Shown here: positions 26,339 to 34,335 of the stretch, piece by piece
Layout of the letters: every line of letters begins with the position of its first letter
Position numbering within the stretch: position 1 is the first letter of the stretch
Assembly: GCA_963923035.1 (NCBI GenBank)
Contig: CAWUKT010000001.1
Coordinates: forward strand, 1-64,000
Length of the DNA: 64,000 bases
Source: CAWUKT01 sp963923035
GTDB taxonomy: Bacteria > Bacteroidota > Bacteroidia > J057 > JADKCL01
Reading direction: 5' to 3'
Program-made: the position numbers and the translations under genes
The notes under the pieces: generated by a model
What the model saw: only the letters and a program-made list of their open reading frames with translations
The model's database searches: none
Told to the model about the DNA's origin: nothing

Positions 26339-27421
26339 TCAGCGTGCGAATTGGGTGAAGGTGTAGCGGAGAGAGAAAACGTGGGAATAGAGCGTCTGGG
26401 AGAAGTTCCCGACGTTGGAGAGGGCGTAATCGATCATGAGGTTCTTCAGGCGGAAACCGGCCCCCATTGTCGGGAAAACGGTAAAGACCTCTTCGCCCTT
26501 CGCATTGGGGGCGCGCTGGAGGTTCTTGAAGCCGCCACGGAGGAACGCGATGTTGTTGTAGGAAATCTCGACCCCGGCATGCGGATCAAAGGAAACCGGA
26601 CCCGCATTGGCGAGGACGTTCCGGGGACCGTCAAAGTGGATATCATTGTCCACGGCCAACAAAAGATTGACCTTTTTCTCGGGGAAAAAGGTATAGCCCG
26701 CACCGATTTTGACGGCCGGCAGGGTGACTTCCAGGCTGTTTTCGGGAATGACGTTCCCGGTCTGGACGAAGGCCTCTTCGAAGGTTTCAGTATTGAAGGT
26801 CCAGGCGTTGAAGGTGCTGGTGACATCACTCAGCATCACGCCCAGCTGGAGCTGGTCGCGTTCCCAACGGGCGCCCAAATCGAGGCCAAAGCCCCAAGCA
26901 TTCGCAAATTTGCCCACCGAACGGTTCACCACCTTGAAGTTGGCGCCGACGTGGATGCCGCCCAGCACGTCGTAGCGCTGGGCCAGCGACAGCATGACCG
27001 CGAGGTCGGCCACCGAGAAGGTCTCGACTGCGTCGAAATCAATATTGCCATTGGCATCGACGAGGTTGAGGGTATTGGCGATGTCATCGACGCCGAGGCG
27101 GATGACCGACGCGCCGAACCGGCGGTTGTCCCCAATGGGCATGGTGAAGCCCACATAATCGTATTTGGCGATTCCGGCGAAGTACTCGGAGTGCATGAGC
27201 GCTACTTCCGGGGCGTCCGGGGCGAGTCCGAGGCCGCCCGGGTTCCAGTACCCGGCCGTCACATCGCTGATGATCCCCACCTGGGCATTCCCCATGGCCG
27301 AAGCCCGGGCACCCACTCCAATCTTCAGGAATTCGTTGGAGTATTTCCGTACCGACTGAGCTTCTGAGCTAAGTGCCCAGCCGCAGCAGAGGAGAAGGAG
27401 CAGGATCGCTTTGTTTCGCAT
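26339..27421 (-). CDS. porV2: PorV2-like outer-membrane barrel (PorV/PorQ family)
   Basis: A 360-residue FadL-like beta-barrel with signal sequence (to about SSEAQ). The family hallmark is GVGARASAMGNAQVG followed by YWNPGGLG. PorV in T9SS is the outer-membrane shuttle that takes cargo from the translocon to the PorU sortase, so its position just before two PorU2 genes suggests a dedicated partner. It ends in alternating aromatic residues (SHVFSLRYTFTQFAR) as barrels do. The ATG at 27421 is preferred to the TTG at 27436. Its upstream neighbour is the CpsB phosphatase gene, 131 bp away. Confidence 0.87.
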   Translation of the reverse strand: MRNKAILLLLLCCGWALSSEAQSVRKYSNEFLKIGVGARASAMGNAQVGIISDVTAGYWNPGGLGLAPDAPEVALMHSEYFAGIAKYDYVGFTMPIGDNRRFGASVIRLGVDDIANTLNLVDANGNIDFDAVETFSVADLAVMLSLAQRYDVLGGIHVGANFKVVNRSVGKFANAWGFGLDLGARWERDQLQLGVMLSDVTSTFNAWTFNTETFEEAFVQTGNVIPENSLEVTLPAVKIGAGYTFFPEKKVNLLLAVDNDIHFDGPRNVLANAGPVSFDPHAGVEISYNNIAFLRGGFKNLQRAPNAKGEEVFTVFPTMGAGFRLKNLMIDYALSNVGNFSQTLYSHVFSLRYTFTQFAR

Positions 27422-27552
27422 TGCGTTCAGAATCAACTCGATTAAATGAGGGATTAAAAATAGAAGAGTTCGGGGAGACGGACAAGGTAAAATTCAGTAC
27501 ATTCTTTGCAATTCGTCGGAAGAATGGTGGGAAATGTCGTTGGGGTTGCGGC

Positions 27553-28305
27553 TTAGAGTCCTTTGTTCAGCAATTTCCCCCCCTCCAACAACTCCTGCAA
27601 GGCCCGGTTTCCCGTGGACCGCCGCAAGGCTTCCAACTGCGCCGTCCGGTGAATGTCTGTGCCGACAAAGTCCACCAAATCGTGCTTGACCATCGATTCG
27701 GCGATCCAACTCGCCCGTTTGCCCCGCGTGCCCGCGAAGGATGTCAGGTTCACCTGCATCAGGGCGCCGCGCTCCCGCAATTCGGCGATCGGCGTCACAT
27801 CCTTCAGTTCCCAGAAGTACTGGTAGCGCTCCGGATGGGCCAGCACCGGGGTATAGCCCTTGGCCTTGAGTTTGAAAATTGTACCTTCCAGGGACATGGG
27901 TTTGGCCACATACGACGTCTCAAACAGGACGTATTTCTTTTCCCCGCCAAACGACATCAACTCTTCCGACTCTATTTTTTCCAGAAAAGCCTCGTCCAAA
28001 TAGTATTCCGCAGCCGCTTCAATTTCCACTTCAATGCCTTCGTCTTTCAAGGCCTCGCGCAAGGTTTCCAGTCCCCCCAGGATGATCTCAGGGGTATTCC
28101 GGAAGGCGTCGGACATGATATGAGGCGTGGTGATGCACTTGCGGTAACCCAGGTCGGCGAGTCCTCGCACCAGGGCGAGGCTGTCGGCGAGGTCCTTGGC
28201 GCCGTCGTCAATGCCGGGAATCAAATGGGAATGGAGATCAATTTCGAGGACATCCAGCCCCGGGCCAGCAGTCTTTTTTCCGAACAACTGCTTAAAAATG
28301 CCCAT
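27553..28305 (-). CDS. CpsB/YwqE-type PHP-fold tyrosine-protein phosphatase
   Basis: A 250-residue metal-dependent phosphatase of the PHP family that removes phosphate from the tyrosine tail of Wzc-type kinases. Metal-ligand motifs are visible as DLHSH at 23-27 with DDG following, TPH, LAHPERY and VGTDIH. It starts 3 bp after the stop of the BY-kinase gene, and together they form the phosphorylation switch that controls polysaccharide polymerisation and export. Cytosolic, normal length. Confidence 0.93.
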   Translation of the reverse strand: MGIFKQLFGKKTAGPGLDVLEIDLHSHLIPGIDDGAKDLADSLALVRGLADLGYRKCITTPHIMSDAFRNTPEIILGGLETLREALKDEGIEVEIEAAAEYYLDEAFLEKIESEELMSFGGEKKYVLFETSYVAKPMSLEGTIFKLKAKGYTPVLAHPERYQYFWELKDVTPIAELRERGALMQVNLTSFAGTRGKRASWIAESMVKHDLVDFVGTDIHRTAQLEALRRSTGNRALQELLEGGKLLNKGL

Positions 28306-28308
28306 GGT

Positions 28309-30717
28309 CTAGCTTTTCTTTTTCCCGATCAACCATCCCCCCTTGCCGAAGGGCTTCCACCAGTGGCGTTTGTGCTGGGGATCATCTGAGTAATAGCCGC
28401 CGTAATTGTAGCTGCGGTAGCCATAATTGCCGTAGCTGCGGCCTTTGGCCTCCACGGAATTGAAGACGATATAGAGGTTGTTGATCTGGTTTTCCTCGAC
28501 CAACTTATCGGGGTGCGTGGCAAAACTGGGCCGGGAATACTCGGCCCGGATTACGTAAAGGGCGACATCGGCCTGCTTGATGATCACCGCGCCATCCGTC
28601 ACCAGACCAATGGGAGGCGTATCGATCAGCACGTAATCAAACTTGTCGTGCAGCTTCTTCAACAGCTCCTGCATCCGGTTGGATTGGACCAATTCGGCGG
28701 GGTTCGGAGGAATGGGACCCGACGTGATCATCGACAGGTTCTTGTATTCGGTTTCCCGGAGGACTTCGTCGAGGGTATGCTGGCCGGACAGGTAGGTGGA
28801 AATGCCGCGTTCGTTGGGGTCGTCGAAGGTATAGTGCAGCTTCGGTTTCCGCAGGTCGAGGTCCAGCACGACGACCTTCAGGTCCAGCATGGAAATGATC
28901 CCGGCGAGGTTGATGATGATGAAGGACTTGCCTTCACCGGAGACCGTGGATGTAATCGCGATGGTCTTGCTGGGTTTGTCGTCGGGAATGATGAATTGGA
29001 GGTTGGTCCGGATGCCCCGTATGGATTCCGACAGGGAAGATTTGGGGTTTTCGGTGACGATCAGGCGCGGGAATTTGCTCTGGGCGCCAGAACTGGATTT
29101 GCGGACCTCGCCGATGATGGGGGTATGGGAAATGTTTTCGATCTCCTCCCGGTAATTGAGCCGGTTGTTGAGCATTCCGGTGAGGAGGATGAGGAGGATG
29201 CCGACGACGAATCCCAGGCCGGAACCGACGATGTAGACGTTGAGGCGGTTGGGGTAAACGGGGCTCAGGGGAATCAGGGCGGCGTCCACGACCCGCACGG
29301 GGGAGACGATCGAGGCCTTGGCAATCTGGGCTTCCGCTTGTTTCTCCAGCAAGGTGGAGAGTATTTTTTCCTGCACCTCATATTCCCGCATCAGGCTCAG
29401 GTATTGGCGCTGGGTTTCCGGAATCGCTAACAGTTCGCCTTCACTTTCAACGACCTTTTTCTCGTAGTGCTTGACCTCTTTTTCCACTTTTACCCTCAAA
29501 GACTGTATGCTCTGGCGAATGGATTCGCGGAATTCCATCAACTGCTCGTCCATTTCCTTGACCCGGGGATGCCCTTCCTGGTAAGATTGGGTGGCCGTGA
29601 TGCGGTCCTTGACGATTTGGTTGTAAGACTTGATGAAATCGGTCAAAATTGGTTCCGCGAGGCCTTCGAGGGAGTAGGGGAAGGTCAACAGCTGGGAACT
29701 TTGGTTGATTTCCTCTTCCAACCGCTCAATTTGCCGCTTCTTCAATTCGTATTCACTCAGCTTGAATTCATTTTCCTTCACCTTCTCCATGTCCTGGGCG
29801 AAGCGCTCCTCCAGCCCGAAGAACTCGTTTGTCTTCTTGAATTCCTGCAATACCCGCTCCGCCTTGTCCACGCTTTTCCGCATGGTGTCCACCTGCGTCT
29901 GGATAAACTGCAGCTGCTGATTCGCCGCTTTTTTCCGGATTTCCTCGTCCTGCTGGACGTACACGTTCAGCAGCATATTGACGAGCTCTGCCGTGAACCG
30001 TGGCACCTGGTCCTCGTGCGAAATCTTCAACACCGGGACCATGTGGCCCGTTTGGTCGATGCTCAATCCGCTTCGCGCCCGCCCCAGCAGGCTGTTCCAC
30101 TGGATCGCTTCCCACTTATATTCAATGCCCGAAGTCAGCTTGTAGCGCTTCGTGTCCCGCCTTCGGACGCGGAAGGAAAAATCGTTGATGGTGACTTCCT
30201 GCCCGAAATAGTAGATCCCCTCGATGGGCTCGGCTGCGCCATTGTAGATCAGGCGGTACTTGTTTCCCCCCACATAATACAAGGAGAACATCTTGTTGTA
30301 GTGCACCGTCCCCGCCGTATCGTATTCCACCAGGAAGGGCGTGTCATTGCGGTGCATTTCGGCCGTCACAATGGTCCCGACGAGGTAGTACTGGGCGTTG
30401 ATATTCATCTCCTGGAGGGCGCGGAGCATGAGCGACCGCGAACGGAGCATCCGGATTTCGGACTGGATATTGGAGCTGAAGTTCCCGAGGGACTCCAGCA
30501 GGCCCAATCCCTGGGTGGGATTGGCTTCTTCTTCGATGTGGATGGTCGCGGTGGCCACAAAAACGGGCCGGGTATAGCGGATGAAAACCTTGCACAGGAA
30601 TACCGCCAGGCCCAGAGTGACCAGACAGATATACCACCGCTTTTTAAATAGATTCCAAACCTTGACCAGGTTGATCTCTTCTCCTTTGCTGCTCTGTGTC
30701 TTAAAACCTGCCGCCAT
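28309..30717 (-). CDS. Wzc-type polysaccharide co-polymerase and tyrosine autokinase
   Basis: An 802-residue inner-membrane BY-kinase. The first membrane segment is at about 27-46, a long periplasmic coiled-coil part follows, the second segment lies near VYIVGSGLGFVVGILLILL, and the cytoplasmic kinase has Walker A SGEGKS at 593-598, Walker A' VVLDLDLRKP at 616-625 and Walker B VLIDTPP at 696-702. A tail with seven tyrosines at about 762-776 is the autophosphorylation cluster. The protein ends in a basic, Trp-rich stretch. It sits between Wza and CpsB, the standard order of a Wzy-dependent or EPS export operon. Confidence 0.95.
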   Translation of the reverse strand: MAAGFKTQSSKGEEINLVKVWNLFKKRWYICLVTLGLAVFLCKVFIRYTRPVFVATATIHIEEEANPTQGLGLLESLGNFSSNIQSEIRMLRSRSLMLRALQEMNINAQYYLVGTIVTAEMHRNDTPFLVEYDTAGTVHYNKMFSLYYVGGNKYRLIYNGAAEPIEGIYYFGQEVTINDFSFRVRRRDTKRYKLTSGIEYKWEAIQWNSLLGRARSGLSIDQTGHMVPVLKISHEDQVPRFTAELVNMLLNVYVQQDEEIRKKAANQQLQFIQTQVDTMRKSVDKAERVLQEFKKTNEFFGLEERFAQDMEKVKENEFKLSEYELKKRQIERLEEEINQSSQLLTFPYSLEGLAEPILTDFIKSYNQIVKDRITATQSYQEGHPRVKEMDEQLMEFRESIRQSIQSLRVKVEKEVKHYEKKVVESEGELLAIPETQRQYLSLMREYEVQEKILSTLLEKQAEAQIAKASIVSPVRVVDAALIPLSPVYPNRLNVYIVGSGLGFVVGILLILLTGMLNNRLNYREEIENISHTPIIGEVRKSSSGAQSKFPRLIVTENPKSSLSESIRGIRTNLQFIIPDDKPSKTIAITSTVSGEGKSFIIINLAGIISMLDLKVVVLDLDLRKPKLHYTFDDPNERGISTYLSGQHTLDEVLRETEYKNLSMITSGPIPPNPAELVQSNRMQELLKKLHDKFDYVLIDTPPIGLVTDGAVIIKQADVALYVIRAEYSRPSFATHPDKLVEENQINNLYIVFNSVEAKGRSYGNYGYRSYNYGGYYSDDPQHKRHWWKPFGKGGWLIGKKKS

Positions 30718-30740
30718 GTGTGATCTGTACTTGGTGTCGG

Positions 30741-31568
30741 TTATTGGGTTCGGGTAATGCTATATGTAATGACCGCGATGGAACCCACCGAACTCAGGAA
30801 AGCGAGGAAGGTGCTGTACGGCGCCAGGGCATTGGCGATGGCGCGGATATTGCGCGGTTCTACATATACGATATCTTTGTCCCGCAGGATCATCTCAGAA
30901 CTTTCAATGGCATCGAGTTGGGTGAGGTCAAAGATGAAAATCTCCGGCTCATTGCCATTTCCAGCGCCTCTGACCACTTTGACCACCCGCTTTTTGCCGA
31001 AGGCCGTGATTCCACCCGCCGTGGCGATGACCTCCACCAAGGTGGTCTTTTCCCGCGGCAGCGGGTAAATATTGGGCCGGGCCACTTCCCCTTGTACCGA
31101 CACGCTCAGGCCCACCAGCCGGACTTCGATACTCGGATTTTTGAAGCTCTTGGAATATTCCGCAAACAGCATCTCCTGTACTTCAAAGCGGGTTTGGCCC
31201 CCGACATTGACCAGTCCGAGGAGGGGCAGGCTGATATTTCCATTCCGGTCTACGACAAACTCCATCCCGGAGTTGTTCTGCTGCGCGGTCGCCTGCAATT
31301 GCGAGGCGAATTCGACATCGTTGATGAAGCGGATGGAAAGGCGGTCATCCGTCTGGATGACGTGCTCGTACTCGTCTGCATTGGATTTGGTGGAATCTCC
31401 CCCGATATGTACAATGGGCGCACGTAGCCGCTCGTATTTCCGCGGAGTATCAAAGAGAAAGTTCCGGGAAGGGCGGTTGCAGGAGACAAGCAAAAATCCA
31501 ATTCCAAAAACCAGCAGGAGGTTCCTAAGGATTTTTTTGCCGTCAGAGAATAGGTAGGAATGATTCAT
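30741..31568 (-). CDS. Wza-type polysaccharide export lipoprotein
   Basis: A 275-residue lipoprotein with lipobox LLVSC near residue 30 after a hydrophobic signal. A poly_export domain follows (IQTDDRLSIRFIND), then an SLBB-type part (VSVQGEVARPNIYPL and TLVEVIATAGGI) and a final hydrophobic segment (FLAFLSSVGSIAVITYSI). Wza-type proteins form the outer-membrane channel for polysaccharide. The ATG at 31568 gives the proper lipoprotein signal; the TTG at 31598 falls inside the promoter. First gene of the wza-wzc-cpsB unit. Confidence 0.92.
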   Translation of the reverse strand: MNHSYLFSDGKKILRNLLLVFGIGFLLVSCNRPSRNFLFDTPRKYERLRAPIVHIGGDSTKSNADEYEHVIQTDDRLSIRFINDVEFASQLQATAQQNNSGMEFVVDRNGNISLPLLGLVNVGGQTRFEVQEMLFAEYSKSFKNPSIEVRLVGLSVSVQGEVARPNIYPLPREKTTLVEVIATAGGITAFGKKRVVKVVRGAGNGNEPEIFIFDLTQLDAIESSEMILRDKDIVYVEPRNIRAIANALAPYSTFLAFLSSVGSIAVITYSITRTQ

Positions 31569-31595
31569 TTTTATCCAGGCACGGTTTCCAACGGG

Positions 31596-31603
31596 CAAAT
31601 ATA
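31596..31603 (-). promoter_or_regulatory. -7 element of the wza-wzc-cpsB promoter
   Basis: TATATTTG on the minus strand is an exact TAnnTTTG match ending 27 bp before the wza ATG. No good TTG is found about 20 bp upstream, so the -33 contact is weak or the promoter needs an activator. Confidence 0.5.
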
Positions 31604-31870
31604 GAACATTTTAGCCGAACCGGAACCACGAACGCCCTTGGCTTTCAATTTCCTCAGATGGAAAAAAAGATTGGCTTTCACGGCTACCTCTTTTGAGTGG
31701 GTGGAGGACTCGGCCGGGGGCTTTAGAGCGGGTGGGAAAGGAGGGACAAAACGAGGGGGAGAGCGGGATTTTTAGAAAAATGACTCGAAATATTACATCC
31801 GGTGGGCAGTCACCGCCTTTCTCCTTATTTTTAATACGAGCAGGCATGTACCAATCCTGCGTTTTTCTAG

Positions 31871-31898
31871 TTGAAACATCGTATAACTGATATTTTAG
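31871..31898 (+). promoter_or_regulatory. Promoter of the 31912 gene
   Basis: TTG at 31871-31873 and TATTTTAG at 31891-31898 with a 17-bp spacer; one mismatch to TAnnTTTG. The ATG is 13 bp further on. Confidence 0.45.
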
Positions 31899-31911
31899 TA
31901 ACGTATTGTAA

Positions 31912-32634
31912 ATGAGCAATTTGGCCAGCATCGGTTTCGAGGTGCCTGACTATACGTCATTCCAAAATCTCGCGGAAAAGGTCTTCTACGAAGGCCGCAG
32001 CATCCGCTTGGGGAATGGCTATTATGTCTACCACCGGGATGAATCCGGCGCCGAATTGTGGGTCCAGGTCGACAAAGAACAATCCATCATTGGTATGAAC
32101 CCCCATTTTCAGACGGAAAGTCAGTTGGAGGTGACGCTGCTGGAAGCGGTCAGCCGCAAGGAAAGTCCGCTGGATGGCGGATTTCGGGCGTCTACCGGCC
32201 CCAATCAGGACCAGCAAATTGTCTTTGATTTGCCCGATGCCCACCGGCATGAGGGACTGACGCTGCCGCACGTTACCAAGATCGGTTTGGCTGGATTTGC
32301 CAGCGCGCTGGAAGCCGCCGCCCCCGACGCGCCGCCCGGATTCCATCCGCTCGGCGGCTCCGGGGAGTCGCCCGACGCCCATTACCGGGTCACCGGCACC
32401 GTTTTGGACAGCGCGTTCAAGATCAACGGCTGGACTGGCCGGGCCTATTTGTGGCTCGCCCTGGACCTGGGATTCGGCCAGATGGAGATGGTGACCATGT
32501 CCCGGGCCTGGAAAGGGCTGCCCCCCAAAGGCACCCACCTCCACGCCGATGCCTGGCTCTCCGGCCAGGTTGGCCTCGAAAAACAATCAAAATCTTACAA
32601 AGGCTTCCTCGAACGCCTCTTCTCCGGCTCCTGA
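31912..32634 (+). CDS. Hypothetical cytosolic protein
   Basis: A 240-residue protein I do not recognise. It has no signal peptide or membrane segment, begins MSNLASIGFEVPDYTSF, is balanced in charge, and carries mixed beta-rich stretches such as GNGYYVYHRDESGAELWVQV and GWTGRAYLWLALDL. Codon use resembles its neighbours and it has a fair promoter, so I take it to be a real gene. It is followed after about 100 bp by another unknown plus-strand gene. No function is proposed. Confidence 0.75.
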   Translation: MSNLASIGFEVPDYTSFQNLAEKVFYEGRSIRLGNGYYVYHRDESGAELWVQVDKEQSIIGMNPHFQTESQLEVTLLEAVSRKESPLDGGFRASTGPNQDQQIVFDLPDAHRHEGLTLPHVTKIGLAGFASALEAAAPDAPPGFHPLGGSGESPDAHYRVTGTVLDSAFKINGWTGRAYLWLALDLGFGQMEMVTMSRAWKGLPPKGTHLHADAWLSGQVGLEKQSKSYKGFLERLFSGS

Positions 32635-32737
32635 TCGAAATATCGGCTCCCTTTCCATTTCCCGGAGCCCTTCCCGCGAATTTCCCCACCCCGAAATTTT
32701 CATTTGCGATTTGGCGCGAGTCGATTGACCTTTGTCC

Positions 32738-33139
32738 ATGCTCCACCACGATGTATTCTATCGCTCGAATGAGCAGTTCCACGTGCGCTTTGAGGGTCCC
32801 GAGCGCAAGGAGGAACCCTATTTCCTCTACTATTTCTTCCGTCCGGACAATATTTGGCTCTGCAAGACCACGGATGCGAGTCACTACGAGCTGGCCGACT
32901 TCCTCGCCGACCTGGACCTCGCCGAAATCCTCCACGATCCCCACCACACGGAGCCGATGGACGACAAGCGCGAACTACTGTACCAGAGCGGCACCTATGA
33001 AATTCGGGATGAAACGGTGTATTTGACCTGGAAAAACAGCCATCTAGAGGAAAAGGAGCGGGGTTGGTACTTCCGGATTCGCACCCAAGACGAATTGCAT
33101 ACCGATTTTGAGGAGATCATCCTCCGTCCCCATCAATAA
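32738..33139 (+). CDS. Small hypothetical protein
   Basis: A 133-residue acidic protein, unrecognised, rich in aromatic residues (EEPYFLYYFFRPDNIWLC) and histidines, without signal or membrane segment. The ATG at 32738 is preferred to the TTG at 32732. Its 3' end overlaps the convergent PKD protein gene by 7 bp. It may be cotranscribed with the preceding unknown gene. Confidence 0.7.
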   Translation: MLHHDVFYRSNEQFHVRFEGPERKEEPYFLYYFFRPDNIWLCKTTDASHYELADFLADLDLAEILHDPHHTEPMDDKRELLYQSGTYEIRDETVYLTWKNSHLEEKERGWYFRIRTQDELHTDFEEIILRPHQ

Positions 33140-34293
33140 CGGACCAGGCGCTCCCAGTTAACCCGTCCATTTTCCCGTACCCCCACGAAGTAGATGCCAG
33201 CGGGCACCTGATCCAAGCGCAAGGCGTATTCAGGGCCATCTGATTTTCCTTCCAACACGATTTTTCCTATTCCATTTACCACGACGACTTCCCACGGTTC
33301 CAGCGGCGGCTGGGTCAGGCTTATTTTGCATTGGTGGTGGGCAGGATTGGGGAAAAGGATGAAGGGCCGTTGGGAAATGAAGGCCGGTTCAAGGTCCAAA
33401 ATGGGCGTAAAATTGCCGTTGACGAGGGCAACCTGACGGGTAAGGCTATCGGTGCATCCGTTGCTGGTGTCGGAGATGGAAAGGGTCACGAGAAACAGGT
33501 CCGCCCGTTCTTCGGTGGCAACCGGGGGCAGGATGAATTGGGCGTCGGGTCCCGTGGCAGTGGTCAGGATCGAGTCGTAGCGCTGCAAACGCCACGAATA
33601 GTTGCCGGCGCTTTCAGACATGGCGTGGACCGACCATTCCGGATTGGGGAGCAACGAATCGCTCAGATCAATCACCTCAAAATTGGTCGAACAGGGGCCG
33701 TAATTTTCGGTCATGGGATCGAAGTCCCGCACGGCATTGAGGTAAAATTCACCTCGAATATCGTAGGCGCCCGCGGCCGTATCGATGTATTGGACCCGGG
33801 TCAGGAGCGATGCACGGTAATTGGTATCGCCCACGATGATGCTCCAGGCATTGTCTTCCTGTTGGGCGGCATCACAATCGAGGTAGGAAAACGGAGGGCA
33901 GTTGGTGGTCTGGTCAACGGTACTCATGAAAAGGCTGTTCACGGCCGGGGTGAACAGGACCGAAGCATCAAGGCCACACGGGAAAGAATCGGGTTTCGTG
34001 ATTTGGAGGGTCGCAGAAAAAACGTCTACGCAGCTGCTCAGGGTATCCTGCGCGTACAGCACGACATCGTAACGGCCATCGTCGGGATAGGTAAAGCTGG
34101 GATTCTCCTCGTAGCTGCCGATCCCGATGCCCAAATCCCAGTAGTACCGGGCATTGCTGACAGTGGAAATGTTTTGGAAGTCGACCTCGTTGTCGATGGC
34201 AGAAAATGTAAATCCGGCCGTACACTGTCCGGCCAATCCCACCGGGGCCAGGAGCCCAAGGCTCCAGACCAGGAGACGCATGCAAAACTTCAT
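33133..34293 (-). CDS. Secreted PKD-domain protein with T9SS C-terminal domain
   Basis: A 386-residue exported protein. The ATG at 34293 gives a clear signal sequence (MKFCMRLLVWSLGLLAPVGLAGQ). A PKD-like domain follows (FTFSAIDNEVDFQNIST through YPDDGRYDVVLYAQD, about residues 26-100), then an unassigned cysteine-containing region, and a type A T9SS sorting domain starting FILFPNPAHHQ and ending WERLVRY. It should be carried across the outer membrane by T9SS and either anchored or released. It lies 42 bp downstream of the Lys-C-like protease gene and may share its transcript. No enzymatic motif is seen. Confidence 0.85.
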   Translation of the reverse strand: MKFCMRLLVWSLGLLAPVGLAGQCTAGFTFSAIDNEVDFQNISTVSNARYYWDLGIGIGSYEENPSFTYPDDGRYDVVLYAQDTLSSCVDVFSATLQITKPDSFPCGLDASVLFTPAVNSLFMSTVDQTTNCPPFSYLDCDAAQQEDNAWSIIVGDTNYRASLLTRVQYIDTAAGAYDIRGEFYLNAVRDFDPMTENYGPCSTNFEVIDLSDSLLPNPEWSVHAMSESAGNYSWRLQRYDSILTTATGPDAQFILPPVATEERADLFLVTLSISDTSNGCTDSLTRQVALVNGNFTPILDLEPAFISQRPFILFPNPAHHQCKISLTQPPLEPWEVVVVNGIGKIVLEGKSDGPEYALRLDQVPAGIYFVGVRENGRVNWERLVRY

Positions 34294-34335
34294 GGATTCA
34301 TCGGTTGATTGAATCCAGAACTTAACCATTTTTTC

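Larger units (their letters stand above)
31569..31911. other. Divergent promoter region between wza and the 31912 gene
   Basis: No gene is seen in this 343-bp stretch. It holds the perfect -7 element of the minus-strand wza operon at 31603-31596 and, on the plus strand, TTG at 31871-31873 and TATTTTAG at 31891-31898 for the gene at 31912. The middle part (about 31620-31820) shows no clear structure. Confidence 0.5.

Noticed and set aside
26311..26340. Imperfect tandem repeat (TCCGGACAGGC / TCCGGAACAGGC) at the end of porV2
   Set aside because: Only two short copies, not enough for a repeat family or attachment site.
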